From RYN-230 sp963760405 (GTDB lineage: Bacteria; Actinomycetota; Actinomycetes; Streptosporangiales; Streptosporangiaceae): 64,000 bases of DNA. This document shows positions 17,652 to 27,036 of this stretch, piece by piece. Both the position numbers and the translations under genes were made by a program. Each line of letters opens with the position of its first letter. Positions within the stretch are counted from its first letter, which is position 1. The notes below the pieces were generated by a model. The model was not told the DNA's origin, did not search any database, and saw only the letters and a program-made list of their open reading frames with translations. The stretch covers positions 62,001 to 126,000 of the forward strand of contig CAVXCV010000001.1 of assembly GCA_963760405.1 (NCBI GenBank), in the 5' to 3' direction.

Positions 17652-17696
17652 TATGTGGTGGGAAGTATGCAAATGTGCTGCATTTTCCACCACATA
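17652..17696. promoter_or_regulatory. Nested inverted repeats in the eno upstream region
   Basis: The 333-bp gap between the mazG stop and the eno start contains an unusually A+T-rich island. TATGTGGTGG (17652-17661) and CCACCACATA (17687-17696) form a perfect 10-bp dyad. Inside it ATGCA (17667-17671) and TGCAT (17679-17683) form a second. On the minus strand this is 245-290 bases before the eno ATG, so it could be an operator or part of a long 5' leader. No promoter hexamers are claimed. Confidence 0.5.
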
Positions 17697-17740
17697 AGCC
17701 GAGACCGGGCGCCACCTCGGTGACGCGGGGGGGCAGAGCG

Positions 17741-18920
17741 TCAGGGTTGGGGCTGGTGTGGCGGCTGGGGCTGGGCTTGTTCCCAGGCGCGGACCCGGTC
17801 GCGGTAGCGCCTGGCGGCGGCGCGCAGCTCGAGTTCGGGGTCGAGGCCGGCCGCCCGGGCCCGGGTCACCAGGGCGAACAGTTCCGCGCCCAGCCGCTCA
17901 CCCGCCCCGGGGACACCACCGGCCCCGGGGACACCACCGGCCCCGGGAGGGTGGCCTGATTCAGGGGTTTCCTGGTCCCTGGTCAGGTCGGCGAGGCCAG
18001 CTGGGAGGCCAGCCCGCTCGGCCCGGCGCTGCAGCTGGGCGGCCAGCGCCAGCGCGGGCTGGCCGAGCGGGACACCATCCAGCGCGGAGGCGGCCGCCGC
18101 CCCGGCCGCGGCCTGGCGTTCGGCGGCCTTGATCGCGTCCCAGTTGCGCTTGACGTCGTCCGCACCGGACACGATGACGTCGGCGAACACATGCGGATGA
18201 CGGCGGACCAGCTTGGTCACGATGCTGTCGGACACGTCGTCGATCGTGTACCCGGTGCCGTCGGCCCGCTCCGCGGCCACCCGTGCGTTGAACATCACCT
18301 GGAGCAGCACGTCCCCGAGTTCCTCGGCGAACGCGGCGGGCTTCCCGCTTTCCAGCGCGTCGAGCGCTTCGTAGCACTCCTCCAGCAGGTACGGCGCGAG
18401 ACTCTGGTGAGTCTGCTTGGCGTCCCACGGGCACTCGGCCCGCAACGTGTCCATCACGTCCACCAGCCGCAGCAGCTGGCCGCCGGGCAGGTCGGCCGAG
18501 CCGTGCAGCACCTCGACGGGGCCGGGCGCCGCCGGGCCGGGGGCCTGGCTGAGGGCCTGGGCCAGCGCGTCCGGCCCGGTCCCGGCCGCGCCCGGCTCGC
18601 GGGCCCAGGCCGGCCATTCCAGGCCGTCCGCGGACCGGCCCGGCCAGGCCGGCCGACTCCGGGGGGCACAGCCAGACCACGGTGCCCGGCTGGGCGGCCG
18701 CCGCGGCCAGCGCCCCGGCCAGCCCGGCTGTCCCGTCCGGTTCAGCCCCGGCCAGCAGCTCCCAGCCGATCCCGGCCTCGTCCAGCGCAGGCAGCAGCGG
18801 ATGGTCCGCCGATCCGGCCAGTACCTGCGTCGCCTCGTGCAGGGCCCGCCAGGCCGGCCAGCTGAGCAGCCCGGGCCGGACCCCGGGCGTGGTCGCCAGC
18901 AGTACCACGCGCGCGCTCAC
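17741..18920 (-). CDS. mazG: MazG nucleoside triphosphate pyrophosphohydrolase (apparent frameshift)
   Basis: This enzyme cleaves NTPs or dNTPs to monophosphates, as in nucleotide-pool housekeeping. The C-terminal 256 residues hold the MazG domain: DVMDTLRAECPWDAKQTHQSL, the metal-binding EECYEALDAL and EELGDVLLQVMF helices, and RRHPHVFADV. The N-terminal extension usual in actinobacterial MazG starts at GTG 18920 (VVLLATTPGVRPGLLSWPAW) but lies in another frame. The frames meet between 18610 and 18670, where a run of six G's (C's in the gene) is a likely insertion site. Without correction, translation could only use an internal GTG at 18511. Three 18-bp repeats (GAGGVP) occur near 17905-17955. 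Confidence 0.85.
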
Positions 18921-18954
18921 CGCGGCCACCTCAGGTGCCGGTCCACGGCACCCG

Positions 18955-19635
18955 CTAGCAGTGCGGGACCAGCTGCGGCGCAGCCGTCGCGGAGGAGGAC
19001 GGCACCGGCACGCCCGCGGCCAGCTTGGGCGGGGCCGGCACCACCCCGATCTGGCTGTAGTCGAGCTGGCCGAATTGCGGGTTGATCTGGATGTTGAGGC
19101 TCTTGGCCGCCCGGCACTGCGCCGTGTTGAACTCGTTGCCGAGTGCGTTCTGCGCGGCGGTGCCGGCCGGCAGCGTCCCGCCGTCCATCTGGTCCACCAC
19201 CGCGTTCTCGATCGCCACATACCGGCCCAGCTCGTCCAGCTGGTCCGGGGGCACCCCGTTGGCCACCGCGAGCTCGGTGGGGGTGACGCCGGCCTGCCGC
19301 GCCTGCGCCGCCACGGAGGCCAGCGCCGCCTGGACCTGCGCCCGGGTCACGGTGATGCCCTGCCGCGCCGCGAGCTGATCCCGGACCTGGAACCGGACCA
19401 GCCAGCTCAGCACCTGCTGCGGCACCTGCGTGCTGGGGAACTGGAGCTGGACCTTGCCCTTGGCCTTCTGGTAGGCGGCGTTGAAGTTGCTGACCTCGGC
19501 CGCCAGGGTGGCGGTGGAGATGCGCTGGTCGCTGATGAGCGCCGCCGAGCCGATCTTCACCGGCCCGCAGGCGGACAGCGTCAGGGCCCCGGCAACCGCC
19601 ACGGCAGCCAGGGTGATGGGGGTGCGCAGCACCAC
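18955..19635 (-). CDS. SurA N-terminal-like lipoprotein (foldase family)
   Basis: The 226-residue product has a lipoprotein signal peptide ending LTLSAC with Cys23 as the lipidated residue. The SurA N-terminal-like helical domain follows (ALISDQRISTATLAAEVSNFN ... VRFQVRDQLAARQGITVTRAQV). No parvulin PPIase domain is present, so it may be a chaperone-like or structural lipoprotein rather than an isomerase. The GTG at 19635 sits between mfd and mazG in the same direction, an arrangement common in actinobacteria. Confidence 0.8.
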   Translation of the reverse strand: MVLRTPITLAAVAVAGALTLSACGPVKIGSAALISDQRISTATLAAEVSNFNAAYQKAKGKVQLQFPSTQVPQQVLSWLVRFQVRDQLAARQGITVTRAQVQAALASVAAQARQAGVTPTELAVANGVPPDQLDELGRYVAIENAVVDQMDGGTLPAGTAAQNALGNEFNTAQCRAAKSLNIQINPQFGQLDYSQIGVVPAPPKLAAGVPVPSSSATAAPQLVPHC

Positions 19636-19652
19636 GGCGTCCCTTCCTATCC

Positions 19653-22600
19653 TCAGGTGCCACCGGCACGGTCGGCGGCGGCTGGCACGGTCGGCTCGAA
19701 CACCGTCTCAATGAGCTCCGCGCACCAGGTCAGCAGGTCAGTGTCCCGCAGCAGCGGGGCTCCCGGCGGGGCGGGCTGGCCCGGCCGTCTGCCGGGCGCG
19801 GCCCGGGGCACTGGTACGAGCATGCTACGCACCGCGGGCTTCAGCACTGTCTTCGGGTACAGCCGCTGCACCCTGACCTGCCGCGAGTCAGGCAGCTCGA
19901 CCGGGGCGAACCGGATGTAGCTGCCCTGCTGGGTGAGGTCGGTCAGCCCGGCGCGCCGGGCCCGGGCCCGCAGCCGGGCCACCGAGAGCAGGTTGTCCAC
20001 CGGCTCCGGTGGCGGGCCGTACCGGTCCATGAGCTCCGCACGGACCTCGGCGGCATCCTCGGCTGAGTCGATGGCCGCGATCCTCGTGTACGCCTCCAGC
20101 CGCAGCCGCTCACCCGGCACGTAGTCGTGCGGGATGTGCGCGTTGACCGGCAGGTTAACCCGGACCTCCGGCCGCTCGGCGGGGCCGTCGCCCTTCAGCT
20201 CGGTGACCGCCTCGCCGATCATCCGGACGTACAGGTCGAACCCGACGCCCGCGATGTGCCCGGACTGCTCACCGCCGAGCAGGTTCCCGGCGCCGCGGAT
20301 CTCCAGGTCCTTCAGGGCCACGTACATGCCCGCGCCCGCCTCGGTGTGCTGCGAGATCGTGGCCAGCCGCTCGTGCGCGGTCTCGGTCAGCGGCTTCTCC
20401 GGCGGGAACAGGAAGTAGGCGTAGCCCCGCTCGCGGCTCCGGCCGACCCGGCCGCGCAGCTGGTGCAGCTGGGGCAGCCCGTAGGTGTCCGCCCGGTCCA
20501 CGATCAGGGTGTTCGCGTTCGGGATGTCCAGCCCGGACTCGATGATGGTGGTGGCCACCAGCACGTCGAATTTGCGGTCCAGGAAGTCGGTCATGACCTG
20601 CTCGAGCAGGTGCTCGTTCAGCTGCCCGTGCCCGACCACGATCCGCGCCTCGGGCACCAGCTCGCCCAGCCGGGCCGCGGCCCGGTTGATCGAGCTGACC
20701 CGGTTGTGCACGAAGAACACCTGGCCGTCGCGGAGCAGCTCGCGCCGGACGGCCGCGGCGATCTGCTTCTCGTCGTACGGCCCGACCAGGGTGAGCACCG
20801 GGTGGCGTTCCTCCGGCGGGGTCAGGATGGTGGACATCTCCCTGATCCCGGCGATGCCCATCTCCAGCGTGCGCGGGATCGGCGTGGCCGACATGGCCAG
20901 CACGTCCACCTCGGTGCGCAGCCGCTTCAGGTACTCCTTGTGCTCGACCCCGAACCGCTGCTCCTCGTCCAGGACGACCAGGCCGAGCCGGGCGAACCGG
21001 GTGTCCGGGGAGAGCAGCCGGTGGGTGCCGATCACCACATCCGCCTTGCCCTCGGCCAGCTCCTCCCGGGTCCGCGCCGCCTCCGCGTCGCTCTGGAACC
21101 GGGACAGCATCCGGACGGTGACCGGGAACGGCGCGAACCGCTCGCTGAACGTGCCGAAATGCTGCTGGGCGAGCAGTGTGGTCGGCACCAGCACGGCGAC
21201 CTGGCTGCCATCCTGGACCGCCTTGAACGCGGCCCGGACCGCAATTTCGGTCTTTCCGTAACCCACGTCGCCACAGATCAGCCGGTCCATCGGGACCGGG
21301 CGCTCCATGTCCAGCTTGACCTCGTCGATGGCGGCCAGCTGGTCCGGGGTCTCCACGTACGGGAACGCGTCTTCCAGTTCCCGCTGCCACGGGGTGTCCG
21401 GGCCGAACGCGTGCCCGGGCGAGGCCATCCGCGCCGAGTACAGCCGGATCAGCTCCGCCGCGATCTGCCGGACGGCCTTGCGCGCCCGGCCCTTGGTCTT
21501 GGCCCAGTCCGCCCCGCCCAGCCGGTGCAGGCTGGGTGCTTCCCCGCCGACGTACCGGGTGACCTGGTCCAGCTGGTCGGTGGGCACATACAGCCGGTCC
21601 GGCGGCTGGCCGCGCTTGCCCGGCGCGTACTCGATGACCAGGTACTCGCGGACCGCGCCCTGGATGTTCCGGCTGGTCATCTCCAGGTACCGGCCCACGC
21701 CATGCTGCTCGTGCACGATGTAGTCGCCCGCGGCCAGCTGCAGCGGGTCGATGCCGCCGCGGCGCCGGGTCGGCATCCGCATGTCCTTGCTGGCGGTGCG
21801 CTGCCCGGCCAGGTCCGACTCGGTCAGCACGGCCAGCCGGACGGACTCCCACAGGAAGCCGTTGCAGATCAGCCCGGTGCTGACATACGGCACGGCGGGC
21901 TCCGGCGGCTGGTCGAGATCCCCCAGCCGGGCGCCCAGCCCGTCACCGCGGAGCATCTCGGCCAGCCGCTGGGCCGGGCCGTGCCCCTCGGTGACCAGCA
22001 CCACGCGCCAGCCTGCGCTGAGCCAGTCCCGCACGTCGCCGACGGCGCGCGTGGTATCACCGCGGTACCCGGGCGCCGGTACCGCATCCATCTGCAACGA
22101 AACCCGCTCGGCGTACCCGGCCTCAGCCTCAGCCTCGGCCCCGGCTGGCATCGTGTCCGGGGTGCCGAACGGGGTGACCGTCCACCAGCCGATGCCGAGC
22201 CGCCCGGCCGCGGCCCGGACCGCGTCGAGGGACTGGAAGGCCGCGGCGCCGAGGTCGACCGGAGCCTGGCCGCCCGCGGCGGCGTTCACCCAGGAGGCGT
22301 CCAGGAACTCCTGGCTGGTGCGGACCAGGTCCTCGGCCCGGGCCCGGATCCGCTCCGGGTCACAGGCCAGCACCAGGCCGCCCGGCGGGACATGATCCAG
22401 CAGCAGTTCCATCCGGTCGGCCAGCACCGGGGCGAACGCCTCCATGCCGTCCACCGCGATACCGTCGGCCAGCTTGCCGAGGATCTCGGCCAGCCCGGGG
22501 TGCTCAGCGGCGAGCTGCCCGGCGCGCTCCCGCACGGCGGGGGTCAGCAGCAGCTCCCGGCACGGCGGCGCCCACAGCCCGTCCCCGGCGGCGTGCAGGC

Positions 22601-23267
22601 TGCGCTGGTCAGCGACCCGGAAGTAGCGGATCTCCTCGATCGTGTCGCCCCAGAACTCCACCCGGAGCGGGTGCTCCTCGGTGGGCGGGAACACGTCCAG
22701 GATGCCGCCGCGCACCGCGATCTCGCCGCGGTGCTCGACCAGGTCGGTCCGGGCGTACCCGATCTCCACCAGATGCTCGATGACCCGCCCGAAGTCCGCG
22801 TCCTGGCCCGGGCGCAAGGTGACCGGCTCCAGCTCGCCCAGCCCGCTGACCATCGGCTGGAGCAGGCTCCGCACCGGGGCGACGAGCACGGTGAGCGGGC
22901 CGGTCTGCGGGCTGGCCGGGTCGGGGTGGGCGAGCCGGCGCAGCACCGCCAGCCGCCGCCCGGAGGTGTCCGAGCGGGGGGACAGCCGCTCGTGCGGCAG
23001 GGTCTCCCAGGCCGGGAAGCAGGCGACCGCGCCGTCCGGCAGCAACGAGCCCAGCGCGTCGGTCAGCTCCTCGGCCTCCCGGGCGGTAGCCGTCACGGCC
23101 AGCACGAACCGGGGCTTGTCCAGCCCGGGCGCGGTGGCCAGCGCGGCGGCCAGGAACGGCCGCAACGCGGGCGGGCCGACCAGGTCCGCCGCCTCGTCAC
23201 CCTGGCCGAGGGCGCGCCGAAGCTGGGGGTCGGTGGCGATGACGCTGAGCAGACCGGCGAGGCTCAT
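19653..23267 (-). CDS. mfd: Transcription-repair coupling factor
   Basis: Mfd removes RNA polymerase stalled at DNA lesions and recruits UvrABC. The 1204-residue product carries the UvrB-homology region (1-350) and the CarD-like RNA polymerase-interaction domain (about 510-580, DYIVHEQHGVGRYLEM). The helicase motor follows, with Walker A GDVGYGKTE near 664-671 and the DEEQ box near 765 (VVLDEEQRFG). The translocation motif region holds TTIIESGLDIPNANTL and QLRGRVGRSRERGYAY. The C-terminal TRCF domain is ELMDRYGPPPEPVDNLL. It ends 17 bases before the SurA-like gene and is divergent from the sulfate-activation gene. Confidence 0.97.
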   Translation of the reverse strand: MSLAGLLSVIATDPQLRRALGQGDEAADLVGPPALRPFLAAALATAPGLDKPRFVLAVTATAREAEELTDALGSLLPDGAVACFPAWETLPHERLSPRSDTSGRRLAVLRRLAHPDPASPQTGPLTVLVAPVRSLLQPMVSGLGELEPVTLRPGQDADFGRVIEHLVEIGYARTDLVEHRGEIAVRGGILDVFPPTEEHPLRVEFWGDTIEEIRYFRVADQRSLHAAGDGLWAPPCRELLLTPAVRERAGQLAAEHPGLAEILGKLADGIAVDGMEAFAPVLADRMELLLDHVPPGGLVLACDPERIRARAEDLVRTSQEFLDASWVNAAAGGQAPVDLGAAAFQSLDAVRAAAGRLGIGWWTVTPFGTPDTMPAGAEAEAEAGYAERVSLQMDAVPAPGYRGDTTRAVGDVRDWLSAGWRVVLVTEGHGPAQRLAEMLRGDGLGARLGDLDQPPEPAVPYVSTGLICNGFLWESVRLAVLTESDLAGQRTASKDMRMPTRRRGGIDPLQLAAGDYIVHEQHGVGRYLEMTSRNIQGAVREYLVIEYAPGKRGQPPDRLYVPTDQLDQVTRYVGGEAPSLHRLGGADWAKTKGRARKAVRQIAAELIRLYSARMASPGHAFGPDTPWQRELEDAFPYVETPDQLAAIDEVKLDMERPVPMDRLICGDVGYGKTEIAVRAAFKAVQDGSQVAVLVPTTLLAQQHFGTFSERFAPFPVTVRMLSRFQSDAEAARTREELAEGKADVVIGTHRLLSPDTRFARLGLVVLDEEQRFGVEHKEYLKRLRTEVDVLAMSATPIPRTLEMGIAGIREMSTILTPPEERHPVLTLVGPYDEKQIAAAVRRELLRDGQVFFVHNRVSSINRAAARLGELVPEARIVVGHGQLNEHLLEQVMTDFLDRKFDVLVATTIIESGLDIPNANTLIVDRADTYGLPQLHQLRGRVGRSRERGYAYFLFPPEKPLTETAHERLATISQHTEAGAGMYVALKDLEIRGAGNLLGGEQSGHIAGVGFDLYVRMIGEAVTELKGDGPAERPEVRVNLPVNAHIPHDYVPGERLRLEAYTRIAAIDSAEDAAEVRAELMDRYGPPPEPVDNLLSVARLRARARRAGLTDLTQQGSYIRFAPVELPDSRQVRVQRLYPKTVLKPAVRSMLVPVPRAAPGRRPGQPAPPGAPLLRDTDLLTWCAELIETVFEPTVPAAADRAGGT

Positions 23268-23495
23268 GATGTCCCTGGCTGAGTGGTTCAGGCGGCTGGA
23301 AGCAGCACGAAAGGCCCGCGCCGGAGGAAAGGCGGGCCGCCCGGCGCAGGATTCCCCTATTTTACGTGCGCGCCCAGCGGCTCAGACCGCCGGCCGCCTT
23401 GTCTGACCGGTCAATCGGGGCGGTCTGGCCGCCCGGCTACGGTCCGTGTACTCTCTAGGGTTGCCGTAAGCACGGGTTGGCAGACGGAGGTGAAC

Positions 23496-25082
23496 GTGAC
23501 CGCTCTGGCGCCTGCCGGGCTGCCCGCGGAACTCGCTGGCCTGCCATCGGTGACTCTGGACGAAGGCCAGCTCGGTGACCTGGAACTGCTGCTGTCCGGG
23601 GCCTTCGCCCCGCTGACCGGCTATCTGTCCGCGGCCGATGCGGCCTCCGTCGAGGTCCGCGGCAGGCTGCTCGACGGGACCGCCTGGCCGGTCCCCATCA
23701 CCCTGGACGTGCCGTCCGGCAGCGTCGCGCCGGGCACGGCCCGGCTGCTGCTGCTGGACCCGGAAGGCACCCCGCTGGCGGTACTGGACATCACTGAGCA
23801 GCAGGCCATCGCGGATGGGCCAGCGGGCCCAGTGACCCGGCTGAGCGGGCCGGTTACCGCCTGCCGGGAGGCCGAGCACGGGCCGTTCCGGCACCTGCGC
23901 CAGCGGCCGGCCGAGGTGCGGGCGGAACTGGCCGGCCGCGCGGTGCTGGCCTACGTCACCCGCGGGCCGCTGCATTGTCATGAGATCGGGCAGATCCGGT
24001 ACGCGGCCGGGCTGCTGAAAGCCCGGGTCCTGCTGCTGCCGCTGGTGGCCGGGCCCGCCGACCTGGTGGTGCGGCCAGACGCCCTGGTCCGCACGGTCCA
24101 GGCCGCCGCCCGGCACCTGCCGCCAGGCACGCTGGTCGTCCCGGTGCCGCTGCACCGCTATGACACGGACCCGCGCAGCGAGCTGGCGCTGCGGGCCACG
24201 GTGGCCGCCGCCTACGGCGCGACCCATCTGCTGGCCGAGCCCGCCGCGGAGCTGGCCGGGACCGGGTCAGCCGCGGCCAGCAGGCTGCAGGCAGGCAGCA
24301 CGGCCGGGACGGAGGACACGCCGGGCCCGGTCATCCCGGTCGTCCCCCCCGGCGACTGGGCTTACGATCCCGCGGCTGAGGTCTGGCGGCCACTCGCGCT
24401 CATCGAGCCGGGCACGGAACGCACGGACCTGGCGGCCGGGGAACTCGAGAGCCTGCTCGACCAGGGCGCGGAGATCCCGTCCTGGCTCACCCCGCCCGCG
24501 GTAGCGCAGGAGCTGCGCCGGGCCCGGCCGCCGCGCAGCCAGCGGGGGCTGGTCATCTTCTTTACCGGGCTGTCCGGCTCGGGCAAGTCCACCATCGCCC
24601 GGGCGCTGCGGGACGCGCTGAGCGAGCGGGGCGACCGGACCGTGTCGCTGCTCGACGGGGACCTGGTCCGGACGCTGCTGTCGGCCGGGCTGACCTTCTC
24701 CCGCGCGGACCGTGACCTGAACATCGCCCGGATCGGCTACGTGGCTACCGAGGTGGCCCGGCACGGCGGCATCGCCATCTGCGCGCCGATCGCCCCGTAC
24801 GCCAAGGCCCGGGCCGAGGTCCGGCGCGCGGTCCAGGAGGTCGGCGACTTCCTGCTGATCTACGTGGCCACCCCGGCCGAGGTGTGCGAAGCCCGCGACC
24901 GCAAGGGCCTGTACGCCAAGGCCCGGGCGGGCCTGATCACCAACTTCACCGGGGTGTCCGACCCGTACCAGGAGCCGGATGACGCGGACCTGGTCATCGA
25001 CACGTCCACGATGACCCGCCAGGACGCGCTGGACAGCGTGCTGCGGCTGCTCACCGACGGTGGCTGGCTGGCCCGCGGCTAG
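23496..25082 (+). CDS. ATP sulfurylase-like/APS kinase fusion
   Basis: The 528-residue product has a C-terminal adenylylsulfate kinase (about 350-528). Its P-loop is GLSGSGKS, followed by the LLDGDLVRTLLSAGL substrate site and CAPIAPYAKAR; it makes PAPS from APS. The first 340 residues follow the ATP sulfurylase fold (LSGAFAPLTGYLS, LRATVAAAYGATHLL). However, the catalytic QxRNPxHxxH motif is replaced by VTRGPLHCHE (154-163), and the usual GRDHAG is absent. The sulfurylase activity is therefore doubtful. The GTG at 23496 has GGAGG five bases upstream. Its stop overlaps the convergent DUF4229 stop in CTAG. Confidence 0.88.
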   Translation: MTALAPAGLPAELAGLPSVTLDEGQLGDLELLLSGAFAPLTGYLSAADAASVEVRGRLLDGTAWPVPITLDVPSGSVAPGTARLLLLDPEGTPLAVLDITEQQAIADGPAGPVTRLSGPVTACREAEHGPFRHLRQRPAEVRAELAGRAVLAYVTRGPLHCHEIGQIRYAAGLLKARVLLLPLVAGPADLVVRPDALVRTVQAAARHLPPGTLVVPVPLHRYDTDPRSELALRATVAAAYGATHLLAEPAAELAGTGSAAASRLQAGSTAGTEDTPGPVIPVVPPGDWAYDPAAEVWRPLALIEPGTERTDLAAGELESLLDQGAEIPSWLTPPAVAQELRRARPPRSQRGLVIFFTGLSGSGKSTIARALRDALSERGDRTVSLLDGDLVRTLLSAGLTFSRADRDLNIARIGYVATEVARHGGIAICAPIAPYAKARAEVRRAVQEVGDFLLIYVATPAEVCEARDRKGLYAKARAGLITNFTGVSDPYQEPDDADLVIDTSTMTRQDALDSVLRLLTDGGWLARG

Positions 25083-25321
25083 TCGTCGTCCTCAGCGCTG
25101 CGGCCCGCGTCCAGGCGGCTGCGGAGCCCGGTCAGCCGCGCCGCGATCGCCCCGGACATGACGTCCCGCTGCCGGGACAGCAGCACATAGCTGGCGATGC
25201 CGCTGACCACCAGGGCCAGGCCGAGCAGGAGCAGCCCCCTGGCGCCGATGAGGTAGAGCAGCCCCATCGCGGCGACGAACAGGAGGATCCGGGCGGTGGT
25301 GTAGGCGAGGGTGGATCGCAT
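25079..25321 (-). CDS. DUF4229 small membrane protein
   Basis: The 80-residue product has two hydrophobic helices (about 9-25, ARILLFVAAMGLLYLIG, and 29-48, LLLLGLALVVSGIASYVLLS). A basic helix and an acidic tail (SAEDDD) follow. It fits DUF4229, conserved in actinobacteria with no known role. The stop codon shares the CTAG with the convergent APS-kinase fusion gene. The ATG at 25321 is 8 bases after the stop of the dehydratase gene on the same strand, so it is probably in its operon. Confidence 0.75.
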   Translation of the reverse strand: MRSTLAYTTARILLFVAAMGLLYLIGARGLLLLGLALVVSGIASYVLLSRQRDVMSGAIAARLTGLRSRLDAGRSAEDDD

Positions 25322-25329
25322 GACTGGAG

Positions 25330-26325
25330 TCAGCCTACCGCGCCCGGTCCGGCGCCCGCCGGGTCCTCCCGCAGCAGCTCCGCGAGCAGGGCGGGCTCGA
25401 TGTTCCCGCCGGACAGCACGGCGACCGTGGTCTGCGCCGCGGGCAGTTCCTGGCGGCGGAACAGGCAGGCGGCGACCGCCACCGCCCCGCCAGGTTCCGC
25501 GACCAGCCGGGCGGACGTGGCCAGCCGCCGCACCGCGGCCCTGATCTCCGCCTCGGTCACCGTGACGATGTCGTCCACCAGGGCCTGCAGGTGGCGCAGG
25601 GGCAGCGTGCCGACCGGGCTGACCCGGAGCGCGTCGGCGATCGTCCGCTGGGTCACGCTGGCTGGCCAGCGGACCGGCCGCCCCTGCCGCAGCGAGTCCC
25701 GGGCGTCAGCGGCGAGTTCCGGCTCCACCCCGATCACCGCGGCCTGCGGGCACAGCCCGCGAACCGCGGCGGCCACCCCGGAGATCAGGCCACCTCCGCC
25801 GACCGGGACGACGACCAGGCCAGTGCCGGGCTCATCGGCAGCGATCTCGAGGCCGACCGTGCCCTGCCCGGCGATCACCGCGGCGTCGTCGAACGGCGGG
25901 ATGATGGTGAGCCCGCGGCGGGCCGCTATGTCCTCGGTGGCCGCGGTCCGGGCGGCCAGATCAGGCGCGCAGATGACGACCTCGGCACCATGCGCGCGGG
26001 TCGCGGCGACCTTGCCCGCGGGTGCGTTGTCCGGGATCACGACGACCGCGGGCACGCCGAGCAGCGCGGCCGCGTACGCCACGGCCTGCGCGTGGTTCCC
26101 GCTGGAGTGGGTGACCACGCCGCGCTGGCGCACCCCGGCGGGCAGGGCGCTGATCGCCGCGTACGCGCCGCGCAGCTTGAACGCGCCAGTGGGCTGCAGC
26201 GACTCGGGCTTGATCAGCAGCCGGGGGGTGACTCCGGGAAAGGGCACCAGCGGAGTGCGCACGGTGATCCCGGCCAGCCGGGCCGCCGCGGACCGGATCT
26301 CTGCCACCGATACCAGATCAGCCAC
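25330..26325 (-). CDS. Threonine/serine dehydratase-like PLP enzyme without ACT domain
   Basis: This 331-residue fold-type II PLP enzyme has the lysine motif TGAFKLRGAY (PLP Lys50). SSGNHAQAVAYAA and the phosphate loop VPVGGGGLISG are intact, and LVAEPGGAVAVAA and LSGGNIE are near the C-terminus. It lacks the ACT domain of the other homologue (ilvA at 1758), so it is not expected to be regulated by isoleucine. Threonine dehydratase, serine racemase or hydroxyaspartate ammonia-lyase activity are all possible. The GTG at 26325 is the first start in frame; the ribosome binding site is weak. Confidence 0.85.
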   Translation of the reverse strand: MADLVSVAEIRSAAARLAGITVRTPLVPFPGVTPRLLIKPESLQPTGAFKLRGAYAAISALPAGVRQRGVVTHSSGNHAQAVAYAAALLGVPAVVVIPDNAPAGKVAATRAHGAEVVICAPDLAARTAATEDIAARRGLTIIPPFDDAAVIAGQGTVGLEIAADEPGTGLVVVPVGGGGLISGVAAAVRGLCPQAAVIGVEPELAADARDSLRQGRPVRWPASVTQRTIADALRVSPVGTLPLRHLQALVDDIVTVTEAEIRAAVRRLATSARLVAEPGGAVAVAACLFRRQELPAAQTTVAVLSGGNIEPALLAELLREDPAGAGPGAVG

Positions 26326-26496
26326 GCCATCACCATATGAGGGGGAGGAGGGCCGCGGGCGCCGGAAGTCAGCCGCCGGGCGCCAGAACGTCCCAGATGT
26401 CGCCGGGGTCCGGTTTTACGGAAACTGGGGATAAAAACGCATATTGTCGCCACACTTGGGACTGGGGACTGCGTAGCTGGGCGGAGGGGGAAAAGG

Positions 26497-26721
26497 GTGG
26501 ATGGCAGTAGTGAGCGCCTCCTGACACCTGGGGAGGTCGCAGCGCTGTTCCGGGTGGATCCGAAAACGGTGACCAGGTGGGCTGCATCCGGCCGGATCAG
26601 CAGCATCAGGACACCCGGGGGGCACCGGCGGTTCCGCGAGTCCGAGGTGCGGGCGCTGCTCCGCGGCGAGGTCAGCATGAGCCAGGACGGCGCCGCCGCC
26701 CAGGACAGCCGCTCCGGATAG
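26497..26721 (+). CDS. bldC: BldC-family MerR-like DNA-binding regulator
   Basis: The 74-residue product is a lone winged HTH: LLTPGEVAALFRVDPKTVTRWAASGRISSIRTPGGHRRFRESEV. This is the BldC signature; in Streptomyces BldC controls the timing of development by binding head-to-tail on direct repeats. The gene begins at GTG 26497 with the purine-rich GGGGGAAAAGGG before it. The upstream gap (26326-26496) is A+T-rich near 26420-26450 and likely holds divergent promoters for bldC and the dehydratase gene. Confidence 0.9.
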   Translation: MDGSSERLLTPGEVAALFRVDPKTVTRWAASGRISSIRTPGGHRRFRESEVRALLRGEVSMSQDGAAAQDSRSG

Positions 26722-26746
26722 CTGGCCCGGAAAGCTGGCGGCAGCC

Positions 26747-27025
26747 TCAGGCCTGGTCGGTGCCGTCTGGGCCGTGCTGGCGGCCGGAAACACCCCGGCT
26801 GGCCAGGAATTCGGCGAACTGCCGCTGCAGCGCCTCGTCGCCGTCCTGCCAGCGGCGCCGGCGCCGCTCCAGTTCCTGCTCGGTCATGGCCTGCTCGGCC
26901 AGCCGGGCGTAATCGGCGTCACCCGGGCCTATCTCCACGTACGCGTCACCGAGCAACTGCCCGTTGTCAGCCAGGGCTGACTCGGGAACCAGCAGGTTCC
27001 CGTTAGGCAGCCGGATGACGTACAT
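26747..27025 (-). CDS. Conserved actinobacterial hypothetical protein
   Basis: The 92-residue product begins MYVIRLPNGNLLVPESALADNG, followed by an acidic segment and a basic helix (EQELERRRRRWQDGDEALQRQF). It has no signal peptide or membrane segment. The start is 11 bases after the stop of the metallopeptidase gene, so both are likely in one operon and may act together. The function is unknown. Confidence 0.65.
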   Translation of the reverse strand: MYVIRLPNGNLLVPESALADNGQLLGDAYVEIGPGDADYARLAEQAMTEQELERRRRRWQDGDEALQRQFAEFLASRGVSGRQHGPDGTDQA

Positions 27026-27036
27026 CGTCTATCACT

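Noticed and set aside
20127..23282. Long plus-strand frame of 1051 residues opposite mfd
   Set aside because: It is a high-GC shadow of mfd: low-complexity Arg/Gly/Pro/Asp sequence, no domain, no ribosome binding site.
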